Shown: in pieces, positions 12,333 through 20,500 of the stretch
How the letters are laid out: every line of letters starts with the position of its first letter
Position numbering within the stretch: position 1 is the stretch's first letter
Virus record (IMG/VR): IMGVR_UViG_3300048838_000602
Coordinates: 1-33,574 of that record
Reading direction: 5' to 3' (one strand)
DNA length: 33,574 nt
Origin: a virus
The notes under the pieces: model-generated
What the model saw: the letters and a program-made list of their open reading frames with translations, nothing else
Told to the model about the DNA's origin: nothing
The model's database searches: none
Translations under genes and position numbers: made by a program

Positions 12333-14142
12333 TCGTCGAACCCCCTACATGCTGCCGATCATGGCGGCCTGTGAGGACCCCCGTTACAAACGGGTAGTCG
12401 TCATGTGCGGTTCGCAGATGGGCAAGACCGCCAGTCTGCTGAACCTGATCGGCAAGAAGCTCGATGATGATCCGGCGCCGATCCTCTACTTCGGCCCGAC
12501 AAAGTCGAACGTCGATGGGGTGATCGAGCCGCAGGTCGATCAGATGCTGCGCGGCTGCGACAGCCTATGGCGCAAGACGCTGCAGGGCCGCAAGGCGCAG
12601 AAGCTCGTCAAGCGCGTCGCCGGCGTGACGCTGCGACTGGCCTGGGCGGGATCGGCTACCGAGCTCGCGTCTCAGCCCGCCCATAGCGTGCTGATCGACG
12701 AGGTCGATCGCATGGAGCCGATTCCTGGCGAAGGTGACCCGGTCACCCTGGCGGAAGCGCGCATCGCGACGTATCCGGATGGGCGCCTGATCATCACGTC
12801 GACGCCGACCGAGGGAAACGTCACGTCGTCGAAGCATCCCAAGACCGGCATCGAGCATTGGGATGTGGCGGAAGCGGAGGACCTGCAGAGCCCTGTCTGG
12901 CTGCTGTGGCAGGAGGGGACCCGGTTCGAGCTGGCTGTTCCCTGTCCTGCATGTGGTGATTACTTTGTCCCGCGATTCAAGCTCCTGACCTGGCCGGAGA
13001 AGTGCACGCCGAAGCGAGCCCTGAAGGAAGCGCGCCTTGCCTGCCCTTGTTGCGGGGACCTGATCGGCGACGAACACCGTCGGAGCATGGCTGATGCCGG
13101 GGAGTTCCTGGCGCCAGGGCAGTCGATAGTGGATGGCGAGGTCTTTGGTGATCCGCCCGATTCGGACACTGCCAGTTTCTGGATATCCGGGCTGCTCTCA
13201 CCCTGGAGAAGCTTCGGGCAGCGTGCAGCGGACTGGCTGCGCGCTTCCCGATCGGGCGACCAGGAGCGCGTCCGATCGACGATCAACACGCGCTTCGGTG
13301 AACTCTACAAGGCGGGGGCCGATGCGACGCCCTGGGAAGAGGTGCGCGGGCTATGTGGAGCGTACTCGATGGGCTCGGTGCCGGCAGCAGTGCGGGCGCT
13401 CACGTGCGGTGTCGACGTCCAGAAGAACCGGCTCATCTACGTGGTGCGCGGTTGGGGCCTGCGTGGCGAGTCCTGGCTGATAGACGAGGGCGAGATCTGG
13501 GGCGAGACCGAGCAGGAGGCCGTCTGGCTCGAGCTGTCCGAACTGCTCGACCGAGACTGGGCCGGCAAGCGCATCCGCCGCATGGCGGTCGATTCGGGGT
13601 ACAGGCCGGGCGACAAATGGCGCAGGCCTGACCACCTGGTCTACTCATTCGCCTTGCAGCACAAGGCGCGGGTGATTGCGACGAAGGGTCACGACACGCT
13701 GTCGAGGCCGCTCGCGCCGTCCCTCATTGACGTGACGTTCCGCGGAAAGACGCTGAAGCAGGGCCTGCAGCTCTGGCACATGGACTCCGACTATTTCAAG
13801 TCCTGGGTGCATGGTCGCTTGCTCTGGCCGGTGGATCAGCCCGGCGCCTGGCACCTGCCGCAGGATGTCACCGACGAGTACTGCCAGCAGCTCACCGCCG
13901 AGGCGCGCGTGGTGAAACCCTCTGGCAAGTGGACCTGGGTGAAGGTGCGTCGCGAGAACCATCGCCTCGACTGCGAGGCGCTCAACGTCGCGGCTGCGCA
14001 TTCGATGGGGCTGCATCGGCTGCAGCGCAGCGTCCAGTCGCCGGCGGCAGCCACTGGTGGCGAGCAAGCAAGCGATCCGCCCGCCGCTGACCGACCGCGA
14101 CCAGTCAGAACGTTTCAACGCAAAGGGTGGTTCAGGAAATGA
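12163..14142 (+). CDS. Terminase large subunit (gpA family)
   Basis: About 659 residues from the ATG at 12163; ATGs at 12100 and 12223 are alternatives, and the conserved region begins near SASEWADQSRVLP. It has a Walker A motif, GSQMGKT (near 12411), a Walker B, VLIDEVD (near 12690), a SAT-like STPTEG, and a zinc-binding pair (CPACGDYF and CPCCGDLI). The C-terminal nuclease domain shows GVDVQKNRL, RRMAVDSGYR and a DCEALNVAAAHSMGLH end, fitting the cos-cutting endonuclease. It powers DNA packaging into the prohead by ATP hydrolysis with the Nu1-like partner. Its length matches the family. Confidence 0.95.
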   Translation: MSEPPLVTQSQSLRNLSAPLMTMGLILKPPPNRSASEWADQSRVLPLGSAEPGRFRSRRTPYMLPIMAACEDPRYKRVVVMCGSQMGKTASLLNLIGKKLDDDPAPILYFGPTKSNVDGVIEPQVDQMLRGCDSLWRKTLQGRKAQKLVKRVAGVTLRLAWAGSATELASQPAHSVLIDEVDRMEPIPGEGDPVTLAEARIATYPDGRLIITSTPTEGNVTSSKHPKTGIEHWDVAEAEDLQSPVWLLWQEGTRFELAVPCPACGDYFVPRFKLLTWPEKCTPKRALKEARLACPCCGDLIGDEHRRSMADAGEFLAPGQSIVDGEVFGDPPDSDTASFWISGLLSPWRSFGQRAADWLRASRSGDQERVRSTINTRFGELYKAGADATPWEEVRGLCGAYSMGSVPAAVRALTCGVDVQKNRLIYVVRGWGLRGESWLIDEGEIWGETEQEAVWLELSELLDRDWAGKRIRRMAVDSGYRPGDKWRRPDHLVYSFALQHKARVIATKGHDTLSRPLAPSLIDVTFRGKTLKQGLQLWHMDSDYFKSWVHGRLLWPVDQPGAWHLPQDVTDEYCQQLTAEARVVKPSGKWTWVKVRRENHRLDCEALNVAAAHSMGLHRLQRSVQSPAAATGGEQASDPPAADRPRPVRTFQRKGWFRK

Positions 14143-14360
14143 GTGGCATCACGCTGGCGCAAGCCCAGGCACAGCTCGACGCATTGCTGGCCGCGCAGGT
14201 CGGCGCCGAGCTGACCGTGCGCTTCGGTGAGCGGTCCGTGACGTACCAGTCCATGGAAGATCTACTCAAGGCGATCGACTACTGGAACAGGATGGTCACG
14301 CAGCTGCGCCGTGGCTCTCGGGTGAGCTACTCGGTCGCGGGCTTCCGGAGCTGCCGTTGA
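14139..14360 (+). CDS. gpW-like head-tail joining protein
   Basis: A 73-residue protein starting MSGITLAQAQAQLDALLAAQ, overlapping the terminase stop by 4 bp. Its shape fits gpW: an N-terminal helix, a short hairpin (LTVRFGERSVTYQS) and a second helix (MEDLLKAIDYWNRMVTQLRRG). gpW stops DNA leaking from the portal after packaging and prepares the head for the tail. The order terminase-W-portal matches lambda. Confidence 0.88.
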   Translation: MSGITLAQAQAQLDALLAAQVGAELTVRFGERSVTYQSMEDLLKAIDYWNRMVTQLRRGSRVSYSVAGFRSCR

Positions 14361-15892
14361 ACTGGTTCGATCGCTATGTGGTGGCGCCGGTGGCGCCCCG
14401 CATGGCGCTGCATCGGGCCGCCGCGCGCCGCGCGCTTAAGGCCTATTACGAGGCGGACGAGGAAAGCCGCCTGCGCAAGAAGCCGAAGGATCGGCGCTCG
14501 GGGGATGCACAGAACGAGCGCGCAAACATCGGCATGCGCGCCAGCGCGCGCCATCTCGACCAGAACTTCGACATCGCTTCGGGCGTGCTCGACATTCTTG
14601 AGACGAACATCATCGGTCGCGGTGTACAGCCCGAGCCGCAGGTGCTCCTCACGAGCGGCGAGCCGGCCACGGAGTTCAACAGCCACCTGATGCGCCTGCA
14701 CGACCTCTGGGCGCACGAACACGACGTGACGGGCCAGTTCCACCTCTACGAGGGGCAGCGCTTGATGGTGCGCTCCTGGGCGCGTGACGGAGATGTCTTC
14801 GCGCAGAAGCTCATCGGAAACGTACCTGGGCTCACCTACGGCACGGTGTTGCCATACGCGCTCGAGTACCTTGAGGCGGACTTCGTCCCGGATGACTTGA
14901 ACGATGCGAGCCGCCGCATCACCCAGGGGATCGAGCGCAACGCGTGGGGTCGTACGATCGCCTTCCACGTGCTCAAGGAGCACCCGGGCTCGACCCTGAG
15001 CTTCAAGCTCGAAGCGAAGCGCATCCCGGCCCAGTCCATGGTGCACCTGAAGCTGGTGAAGCGATTCCACCAAGCGCGCGGTGTGACGCTCTTCGCGTCG
15101 GTGCTCAACCGTTACGGCGACATCAAGGAGATCGATGAGGCGGAAAGAGTCGCCGCCAAGGTCGCCGCCTCGATGGCCGCCTACATCAAGAAGGCCACGC
15201 CAGACATGTACGAGGCGGCGGTCGATGAGATGGGCCAGCCACGGGCCCGCAACATGGAGTTCATGGCGGGCATCGTCTTCGATGACCTGCAGCCCGGCGA
15301 GGAGATCGGCACGATCGACACGCGCCGGCCGAACAATGCGCTGATCCCGTTTCGCGACTCACAACTGCGCGCGGCGGCGGCCGGAACCAAGGTCTCGTTC
15401 TCGTCCTCATCGAAGAACTACAACGGCACCTACTCGGCGCAGCGTCAGGAGCTCGTCGAGCAGTGGGGCATGTATCAGGGCCTCGGATCGAGCTTCGTAT
15501 ACCGGGTGGCCCAGCCAGTGTGGGACGGCTTTATCGACGCGGTGGTCGCCTCCGGTGCAATCGAGATCCCGCGCAACGTCGATCGGGAGACTCTCTACGA
15601 CTGCGTGCATACCGGCCCTTCGATGGTCTGGATCGATCCGGTGAAGGAGACCGAGGCGCAGGTGATGCAACTCAAGTGGGCGCTCAAGGCTCGCAGCCGA
15701 ATCATCCGCGAGCGTGGCGACAACCCGGACCAGGTCAACCGCGAGATCGAGCGCGATCGCAAGGAGCGCGAGCGCCTTGGCATCGAGTTCCTCGACCTCC
15801 AGCAAGCCGACCCGCAGCCAGAGCGTGAGGACGATCCCGACGAGGGAAATCCCGGCCAGGGCGAAAATGAAAACGGAGCCAGCAACGCATGA
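14357..15892 (+). CDS. Portal protein (lambda gpB family)
   Basis: A 511-residue protein with a TTG start (TTGA overlaps the gpW stop). It shows the lambda-type portal layout: MNWFDRYVVAPVAPRMALHRAAAR, then NERANIGMRASARHLDQNFDIASGVLDILETNIIG, a central domain with VRSWARDGDVFAQKL, and HVLKEHPGS and HLKLVKRFHQARGVTLFA segments. The C-terminus is acidic (REDDPDEGNPGQGENENGAS). It forms the dodecameric ring through which DNA is packaged and ejected. The weak TTG start and the overlap suggest that its level is set by coupling to gpW. Confidence 0.93.
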   Translation: MNWFDRYVVAPVAPRMALHRAAARRALKAYYEADEESRLRKKPKDRRSGDAQNERANIGMRASARHLDQNFDIASGVLDILETNIIGRGVQPEPQVLLTSGEPATEFNSHLMRLHDLWAHEHDVTGQFHLYEGQRLMVRSWARDGDVFAQKLIGNVPGLTYGTVLPYALEYLEADFVPDDLNDASRRITQGIERNAWGRTIAFHVLKEHPGSTLSFKLEAKRIPAQSMVHLKLVKRFHQARGVTLFASVLNRYGDIKEIDEAERVAAKVAASMAAYIKKATPDMYEAAVDEMGQPRARNMEFMAGIVFDDLQPGEEIGTIDTRRPNNALIPFRDSQLRAAAAGTKVSFSSSSKNYNGTYSAQRQELVEQWGMYQGLGSSFVYRVAQPVWDGFIDAVVASGAIEIPRNVDRETLYDCVHTGPSMVWIDPVKETEAQVMQLKWALKARSRIIRERGDNPDQVNREIERDRKERERLGIEFLDLQQADPQPEREDDPDEGNPGQGENENGASNA

Positions 15893-18018
15893 GCATCAAT
15901 GCCAACGCCGCCATGCGCGGCATCAAGATCGTGGCCCTCGCCAACAAGAAGGCGGAGATCCTGATCCACGAGCCGATCGGCGAGAACTGGTACGGCGATG
16001 GGCTCACCTCGAAGCGCTTCATCGACGAGCTCAAGGCGCTCGGTAAGGTCGACGAGATCCACGTCCGCATCAACAGTCCGGGCGGTGCGGTGTTCGATGG
16101 CATCGCCATCTACAACGCCCTGAAGGCCCACGAGGCGAAGAAGGTCGTGACCGTCGAGGGGCTCGCCGCCTCCGCGGCGTCCTTCATCGCCATGTGCGGG
16201 GACAGCATCCACATGGGGGCTGGCTCAATGATGATGGTCCACAACCCGTGGACCTTCGCCATGGGCGACGCGGACGACATGCGCGAGACCGCCGACATGC
16301 TCGACAAGGTCGGCGATTCCCTCATCGATATCTATCACCTGCGCACGAAGATCGCGCGCGACGAGATCGAGAAGCTGCTCGATGCGGAGACCTGGCTGAC
16401 CTCGGCGGAGGCTGTCGAGCGCGGATTTGCCGACACCCGGGATGAGGATGCCGAAGAGGAGGGCGAGGAAGCCTCCGCGGCCGCGCGCGCCGAGCACCTC
16501 GCCAAGTTCAAGAAGTTTTCCGAGGGCTGCCTGAAGGCGGCCACGGATGTTCCGCTGCGGGTTGCCGCAGAAATTTTCCATTCGGCCAACGCCGATGCAA
16601 CTGAGGAGACCGAGATGGCTCAGACCGTAGGAGCGTCGGCCAACCACGCCGACAAGAAGACGACCACCGACGTCGTGGACCAGCCCGAAACGAAGGCCAA
16701 GGTCGATGCGGCGGTCGCCGAGGCCCTGGCCCGCGAGGCCGCGCGCGCGGGAGAGATCCGCACGCTCTTCGCGAGCTTCCCGCAGTTCAACACGCTGCGC
16801 GATGAGTGCGTGACAGACCAGAAGGTGACGATCGATGCAGCGCGCAAGCGCCTGCTCGACGAGCTCGGCAAGGCCAGCACGCCGACCGCCGGAGATGCAA
16901 ACGTTCAGCCCGGCACCGATGCCCGCGACAAGTTCCTCGCCGGCGCCGAGGCGGCGCTGCTCGCGCGCGCCGGGATCGAGAAGCGCGAGGCGGGCAACGA
17001 GTACAACGGCATGAGCTTCGCGGACCTTGCCGCCCACGCGCTGCGGGCCCGCGGCGTGTCGGTGCGCGGCTTCACCAAGGACGCGACCGCGCGCAAGGTG
17101 CTGGCTTCGCACACCACGAGCGACTTCCCCTCGCTCCTGGCCAACACCGCCGGCAAGGTGCTGCGCAAGGCCTACGCGTTGGCGCCGGTCACCTGGAACC
17201 GCTGGTGCAAGACCGGCTCGGTGTCGGACTTCAAGCAGAACAGCCGCATCACGGTCGGTTCGTTCAGCTCGCTGGCGACCAAGATCGAGGGCGGTGAGTA
17301 CCAGCAGGGCACGATCAAGGAAGAGAAGGAAACCATCCAGGCGCTCACCAAGGGCCGCTTCCTGCAGCTCAGCCGCGAGATGATCGTGAACGATGACCTG
17401 GGCGGCTTCACCGATCGAGCCCGCAAGATGGGTCGCGCCGCGGCGCGCACCGTCGAGGCTGACGTGTACACGCTGCTCACGAGCGCCGCGGGGGCGGGTC
17501 CGACCATGTCGGATGGTGGCGCGTTCTTCAACGCGACGGCGATCACCACGGCTGGCGGTCACGCGAACCTCACCAGCTCGGGCACTGCGATCACAGTGGC
17601 GAACATCGCCATCGGCGAGGCGGCGATGATGGCGCAGAAGGACAAGGGACTGAACGACTTCGTCGTCATCCAGCCCCGCGTGCTGTTGTGCGCGCCGACG
17701 AAGAAGCAGATCGCCTGGGAAGTCGTGAACTCCCTCACGGACGTGGCGCAGAGCAATTCTGCCAAGCGAAACTACGTGCAGGCGCAGTTGAACCTCGAGG
17801 TGGTCTCGAGCCCGTACCTGTCGGGCAACCCCTGGTATCTGTTCGCGGACCCGGCGGACACCGAGGCCTTCGAGGTCGCGTTCCTGGACGGCGTGCAGGA
17901 GCCCTTCATCGACGAGGAGATCGAGTTCATGACCGATGCCCTCAACATGAAGGTGCGCCTCGACTATGGCATCGCCGCGATCGACTGGCGCGCGGGCTAC
18001 CGCAACGCCGGCGCCTGA
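15889..18018 (+). CDS. Fusion of ClpP-type prohead protease, scaffold region and major capsid protein
   Basis: A 709-residue protein overlapping the portal stop by ATGA. Residues of about 10-185 are a ClpP-like serine protease: INSPGGAVFDG, a Ser in GLAASAAS (S95), a His in MMVHNPW (H118) and an Asp in GFADT (D182) give a complete triad. Residues of about 190-400 are acidic and helical, as in a scaffold. Residues of about 405-709 match the Mu gpT-like capsid fold (GRFLQLSREMIVNDDLGGF, RAAARTVEADVYTLL). The protease should free the capsid domain and remove scaffold. An internal ATG at 16615 with GAGGAG upstream could add scaffold-capsid chains without protease. No stop or frameshift breaks the frame. 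Confidence 0.9.
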   Translation: MSINANAAMRGIKIVALANKKAEILIHEPIGENWYGDGLTSKRFIDELKALGKVDEIHVRINSPGGAVFDGIAIYNALKAHEAKKVVTVEGLAASAASFIAMCGDSIHMGAGSMMMVHNPWTFAMGDADDMRETADMLDKVGDSLIDIYHLRTKIARDEIEKLLDAETWLTSAEAVERGFADTRDEDAEEEGEEASAAARAEHLAKFKKFSEGCLKAATDVPLRVAAEIFHSANADATEETEMAQTVGASANHADKKTTTDVVDQPETKAKVDAAVAEALAREAARAGEIRTLFASFPQFNTLRDECVTDQKVTIDAARKRLLDELGKASTPTAGDANVQPGTDARDKFLAGAEAALLARAGIEKREAGNEYNGMSFADLAAHALRARGVSVRGFTKDATARKVLASHTTSDFPSLLANTAGKVLRKAYALAPVTWNRWCKTGSVSDFKQNSRITVGSFSSLATKIEGGEYQQGTIKEEKETIQALTKGRFLQLSREMIVNDDLGGFTDRARKMGRAAARTVEADVYTLLTSAAGAGPTMSDGGAFFNATAITTAGGHANLTSSGTAITVANIAIGEAAMMAQKDKGLNDFVVIQPRVLLCAPTKKQIAWEVVNSLTDVAQSNSAKRNYVQAQLNLEVVSSPYLSGNPWYLFADPADTEAFEVAFLDGVQEPFIDEEIEFMTDALNMKVRLDYGIAAIDWRAGYRNAGA
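16603..16617 (+). promoter_or_regulatory. Internal ribosome-binding site and ATG within the protease-capsid fusion
   Basis: GAGGAG (16603-16608) lies 6 bp before an in-frame ATG (16615), codon 243, with the product MAQTVGASANHADKK onward. This would give a 467-residue scaffold-capsid protein in addition to the full chain. Lambda makes Nu3 by the same means from inside C. Use of the start is inferred from the signal alone. Confidence 0.6.
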
Positions 18019-18041
18019 TCAGGCGCGCTGACGGCAACAAG

Positions 18042-18063
18042 AAGGGCCCTTCGGGGCCCTTTT
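18042..18063 (+). terminator. Intrinsic terminator after the capsid gene
   Basis: AAGGGCCC-TTCG-GGGCCCTT is an 8 bp GC-rich stem with a stable UUCG tetraloop, followed by TTTCATTTCT. A perfect palindrome GCGCCTGATCAGGCGC (18011-18026) overlaps the capsid stop just before it. In a Q-modified late transcript it would be passed; it may act as an mRNA 3'-end stabiliser or processing point for the highly expressed capsid message. Confidence 0.75.
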
Positions 18064-18088
18064 CATTTCTCCCTGAAGGAGTATCGAA

Positions 18089-18460
18089 ATGACCGACAAG
18101 TTTGTCGCCCGTGGCGACGTGATGAACTACACGGCTGGCGGGGCGATCACGTCCGGCCAGGTCGTGGTAACCGGCCACACGCTGGGTGTGGCACTCAAGA
18201 GCGGCGGTTCTGGCGATGTAATCCCGGTCGCCATCGAGGGTGTGTTCGAACTGCCCAAGGTGCCTGCGGCAGTGTTCGCTATCGGTGAAAAGCTGGTGTT
18301 CGACGTCTCGGCGGCCTCCGGTGCCGGCGAGTTCGACGATTCGTCGGCCTCGCCCGCGACCGGTGACATTACCGGCGGTGCGGTTGCCATGCGCGCAGGG
18401 CTCAACGCCGAGACGACCTGCCTCGTGAAGCTCACCCCGGGCAACGCGACGCGGACCTGA
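18089..18460 (+). CDS. DUF2190-like head decoration protein
   Basis: A 123-residue protein with AAGGAG upstream. The pattern (FVARGDVMNYTAGGAITSGQVVV, GHTLGVALKSGGSGDVIPVAIEGVFELPK, EKLVFDV, GAVAMRAGLN) is that of DUF2190 proteins, compact beta-tulip folds found after the capsid gene of many siphoviruses. They trimerise on the capsid surface and stabilise expanded heads, as lambda gpD does. The place directly after the capsid terminator supports this. Confidence 0.85.
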   Translation: MTDKFVARGDVMNYTAGGAITSGQVVVTGHTLGVALKSGGSGDVIPVAIEGVFELPKVPAAVFAIGEKLVFDVSAASGAGEFDDSSASPATGDITGGAVAMRAGLNAETTCLVKLTPGNATRT

Positions 18461-18463
18461 TCG

Positions 18464-18781
18464 ATGTCGATCGAGCAGATCGACTCGAGGGTCAATGCGG
18501 CCTCGCTCCGAGTCTTCGGGGAGGCCGCAACCTTCGAGCAGGGTGGCAACGCTCGCGTCATATTCACCGATCAGCGTAGTGCAGTCATGCTCGGCCTTGC
18601 GCCTGCGGATGCCCCCGCGCCGGTGATCAGTCTCACGATGACCGAACTTCAGCGCCTCGGTGCGCAGGAGGGTTCGACGGTTGTGGTGCGCGGGATTTTG
18701 TACACCCTGATGGAGGGCGGCTCGGACGCCGTGGCGGATGCGGGCGGCATGGCCCACCTGCGCATCCGCCAGTACGCATGA
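18464..18781 (+). CDS. FII-like head-tail attachment protein
   Basis: A 105-residue protein starting MSIEQIDSRVNAASLRVFGEAATF. The layout, an N-terminal helix and then beta strands (ARVIFTDQRSAVMLGL, VISLTMTELQRLGAQEGSTVVVRGILYTLM), ending LRIRQYA, fits the lambda gpFII attachment family. It closes the head and makes the platform for the tail. The stop overlaps the methyltransferase-fusion gene by ATGA, so the insertion of that gene kept the operon coupled. Confidence 0.8.
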   Translation: MSIEQIDSRVNAASLRVFGEAATFEQGGNARVIFTDQRSAVMLGLAPADAPAPVISLTMTELQRLGAQEGSTVVVRGILYTLMEGGSDAVADAGGMAHLRIRQYA

Positions 18782-20055
18782 CCCGCAAGACGGAGATCGA
18801 CAAGTACAACGAGGCCTACAGCCACGACGAGTACCGGATGGGCGAGGCCCGAAAGTGGGCGGCGCTGCGCGATCTGCAGAGCCTGCGCGGCGGCTCGCTG
18901 CTCGACGTCGGCTGCGGGCGCGGCGAGGTGCTCGAGCTCGCCCGCGACCTGGGCTTCGAGCCGGTGCAGGGCACGGAGGTCGTGCCGGCGCTGCTGGGCG
19001 AGGGGGTGCGCTACGCCGAGGCGCACGAGCTGCCCTTTGCCGACGGCGCGTTCGATCACGTGACCTGCTTCGACGTGCTCGAGCACTTGCTGCCCGAGGA
19101 CACCGAGGCCGCGCTGCGCGAGCTCGCGCGGGTGGCGGCGAAAACGGTCACGATCACGGTGGCCGACTACCCGCACGTGTTTCGGGGCGTCGACCTGCAC
19201 GTGAACCGCCGCAGCTACCCCGAGTGGGCGCAGCTGCTCATGCAGGTCTTCGGGCACTCGCGGGCGCGCTGCCTCGGCATGGCCGGCGCCTCGCAGGCCT
19301 GGCGCATCACGCTCGAGGCGCAAAAGCGCAGCCCGATGAAGCGCCTGCGCCGGCCCGAGCCTGCGCGGCGCGCGGATTTCGAGGCGACGCTGCGCGGCCG
19401 CCATCGCGGCGCGACCTTCATCGTGCTGGGCGGTGGCTCGTCCCTGGCCGCGCAGATGGCCGGCGCGCCGCCGGCGCTGCGCATCAGCGCCAACGAGCAC
19501 GGGTGCCTGTGGGGGCCGTGTGATTACGTTTCGGCGATGGATGACATCGCGGACAAGGTGCGCGCCTTCGGCATTCCGGTGATCGGACGCGACCCGAACA
19601 CCTGCGACTACCTCGCGCAGCCGTTTCCGAACGTGCGCTGGACCGGCACGCAGGCCGTGTACCACGCCTACGTGATGGGCGCGCACCTGGTGCTGCTCGC
19701 CGGCATGGACCTCTACCAGGATCTGCCGGAAGGCACGCCGGGCGGTCGGCGCACGCCGCTCGAGACGCACCTCGAGGCCTGGCAGGTGATCAAGGACACG
19801 CTGCCGGTCCCGGTGAGGGCCCTCGGTGGGCCCCTCGTCGACGTCTTCGGCCTGTATGACCCGGCCGAGGTCGTGCCGGCGCCGGGCGTGCTGCCGCGCA
19901 TCGAGCCGGTGAACACGGTCGAGACCTGCCTCGTGCGCACGCTCGCCGGCGGCGCGCTGCTCGGCCGGCGCTACGTCGCGGGCCAGCGCCTGTGGATCCG
20001 ACCTGACGAGCTGCGCGCGGCCGCGGCCGCGGGCCTGGTGGAGAGTCTATCGTGA
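18778..20055 (+). CDS. SAM-dependent methyltransferase fused to a DUF115/GT42-like domain
   Basis: A 425-residue protein. Residues of about 25-185 are a class I methyltransferase: motif I LLDVGCGRGE (41-50), and CFDVLEHLLP (97-106) typical of the methyltransferase-11 group. Residues of about 210-365 look like a second Rossmann domain: FIVLGGGSSLA (214-224), RISANEHG and CDYVSAMDD (235-256), and TGTQAVYHAYVMGAHLVLLAGMDLY (289-313), the pattern of DUF115 and GT42 sialyltransferase-like proteins. Residues of about 396-425 (RRYVAGQRLWIRPDELRAAAAAGLVE) resemble a short domain seen on phage virion proteins. It lies between FII-like and tail-terminator genes. A role in modifying a virion protein, glycan or nucleotide is inferred; the substrate is unknown. 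Confidence 0.72.
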   Translation: MTRKTEIDKYNEAYSHDEYRMGEARKWAALRDLQSLRGGSLLDVGCGRGEVLELARDLGFEPVQGTEVVPALLGEGVRYAEAHELPFADGAFDHVTCFDVLEHLLPEDTEAALRELARVAAKTVTITVADYPHVFRGVDLHVNRRSYPEWAQLLMQVFGHSRARCLGMAGASQAWRITLEAQKRSPMKRLRRPEPARRADFEATLRGRHRGATFIVLGGGSSLAAQMAGAPPALRISANEHGCLWGPCDYVSAMDDIADKVRAFGIPVIGRDPNTCDYLAQPFPNVRWTGTQAVYHAYVMGAHLVLLAGMDLYQDLPEGTPGGRRTPLETHLEAWQVIKDTLPVPVRALGGPLVDVFGLYDPAEVVPAPGVLPRIEPVNTVETCLVRTLAGGALLGRRYVAGQRLWIRPDELRAAAAAGLVESLS

Positions 20056-20486
20056 ACCCGCTCGCGCTCGAGCTGATCATCCGCGCGAGGCTGCGCGAGC
20101 AGATCCCGACCGTGACGATCGGCTCGGTGGCGTCCTTCGCCGGCGCGCTCGATCCCACGAGGATCGTGCCGCTCATCTGGGTCCAGCCGGCGGAGGGCGA
20201 GGCCGTCGACAACCGCGGACAGGGCCGCGCGGCGCTCGACCTGCAGCGCTGGACGGTCTTCGTCGCCACGGCCGCGGTGCCCGACAAGCTGTACGCCGAC
20301 GCCTCGTTCCAGGAAGCCGGCGAGCTGATGGGGCAGGTCCTGACGGCGCTTATCGGCTGGCGACCTGAACAGCCCGGCTACAGCGCCTTTCGGTATGCGG
20401 GCCGGCCACCGCCGGCCATCGAGCTCGGCTGGGCGGCCTTCCCGATCACGTTCGAGTGTCACGCCCCGCTCATCAACATCACCTGA
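20052..20486 (+). CDS. Tail terminator-like protein (gpU position)
   Basis: A 144-residue protein with a GTG start overlapping the previous stop (GTGA). It begins NPLALELIIRARLREQIPTV and has beta-alpha alternation (IVPLIWVQPAEGEAV, QRWTVFVATAAV, helix QEAGELMGQVLTALIGWRP, IELGWAAFPITFECHAPL), typical of the gpU/Mu gp37-type tail-terminator fold. It stops tail-tube growth and joins the tail to the head. The place before the tube protein matches lambda order. Confidence 0.75.
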   Translation: MNPLALELIIRARLREQIPTVTIGSVASFAGALDPTRIVPLIWVQPAEGEAVDNRGQGRAALDLQRWTVFVATAAVPDKLYADASFQEAGELMGQVLTALIGWRPEQPGYSAFRYAGRPPPAIELGWAAFPITFECHAPLINIT

Positions 20487-20500
20487 CCAGGAGAGTTTCA

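Noticed and set aside
16225-17562. Antisense ORF of 445 codons opposite the capsid gene
   Set aside because: Shadow of a conserved protease-capsid gene; no start signal or family.
18011-18026. Perfect palindrome GCGCCTGATCAGGCGC considered as an operator
   Set aside because: It overlaps the end of the capsid gene inside the late operon beside a terminator; no regulator or promoter is near, so it is likely an RNA hairpin or chance.
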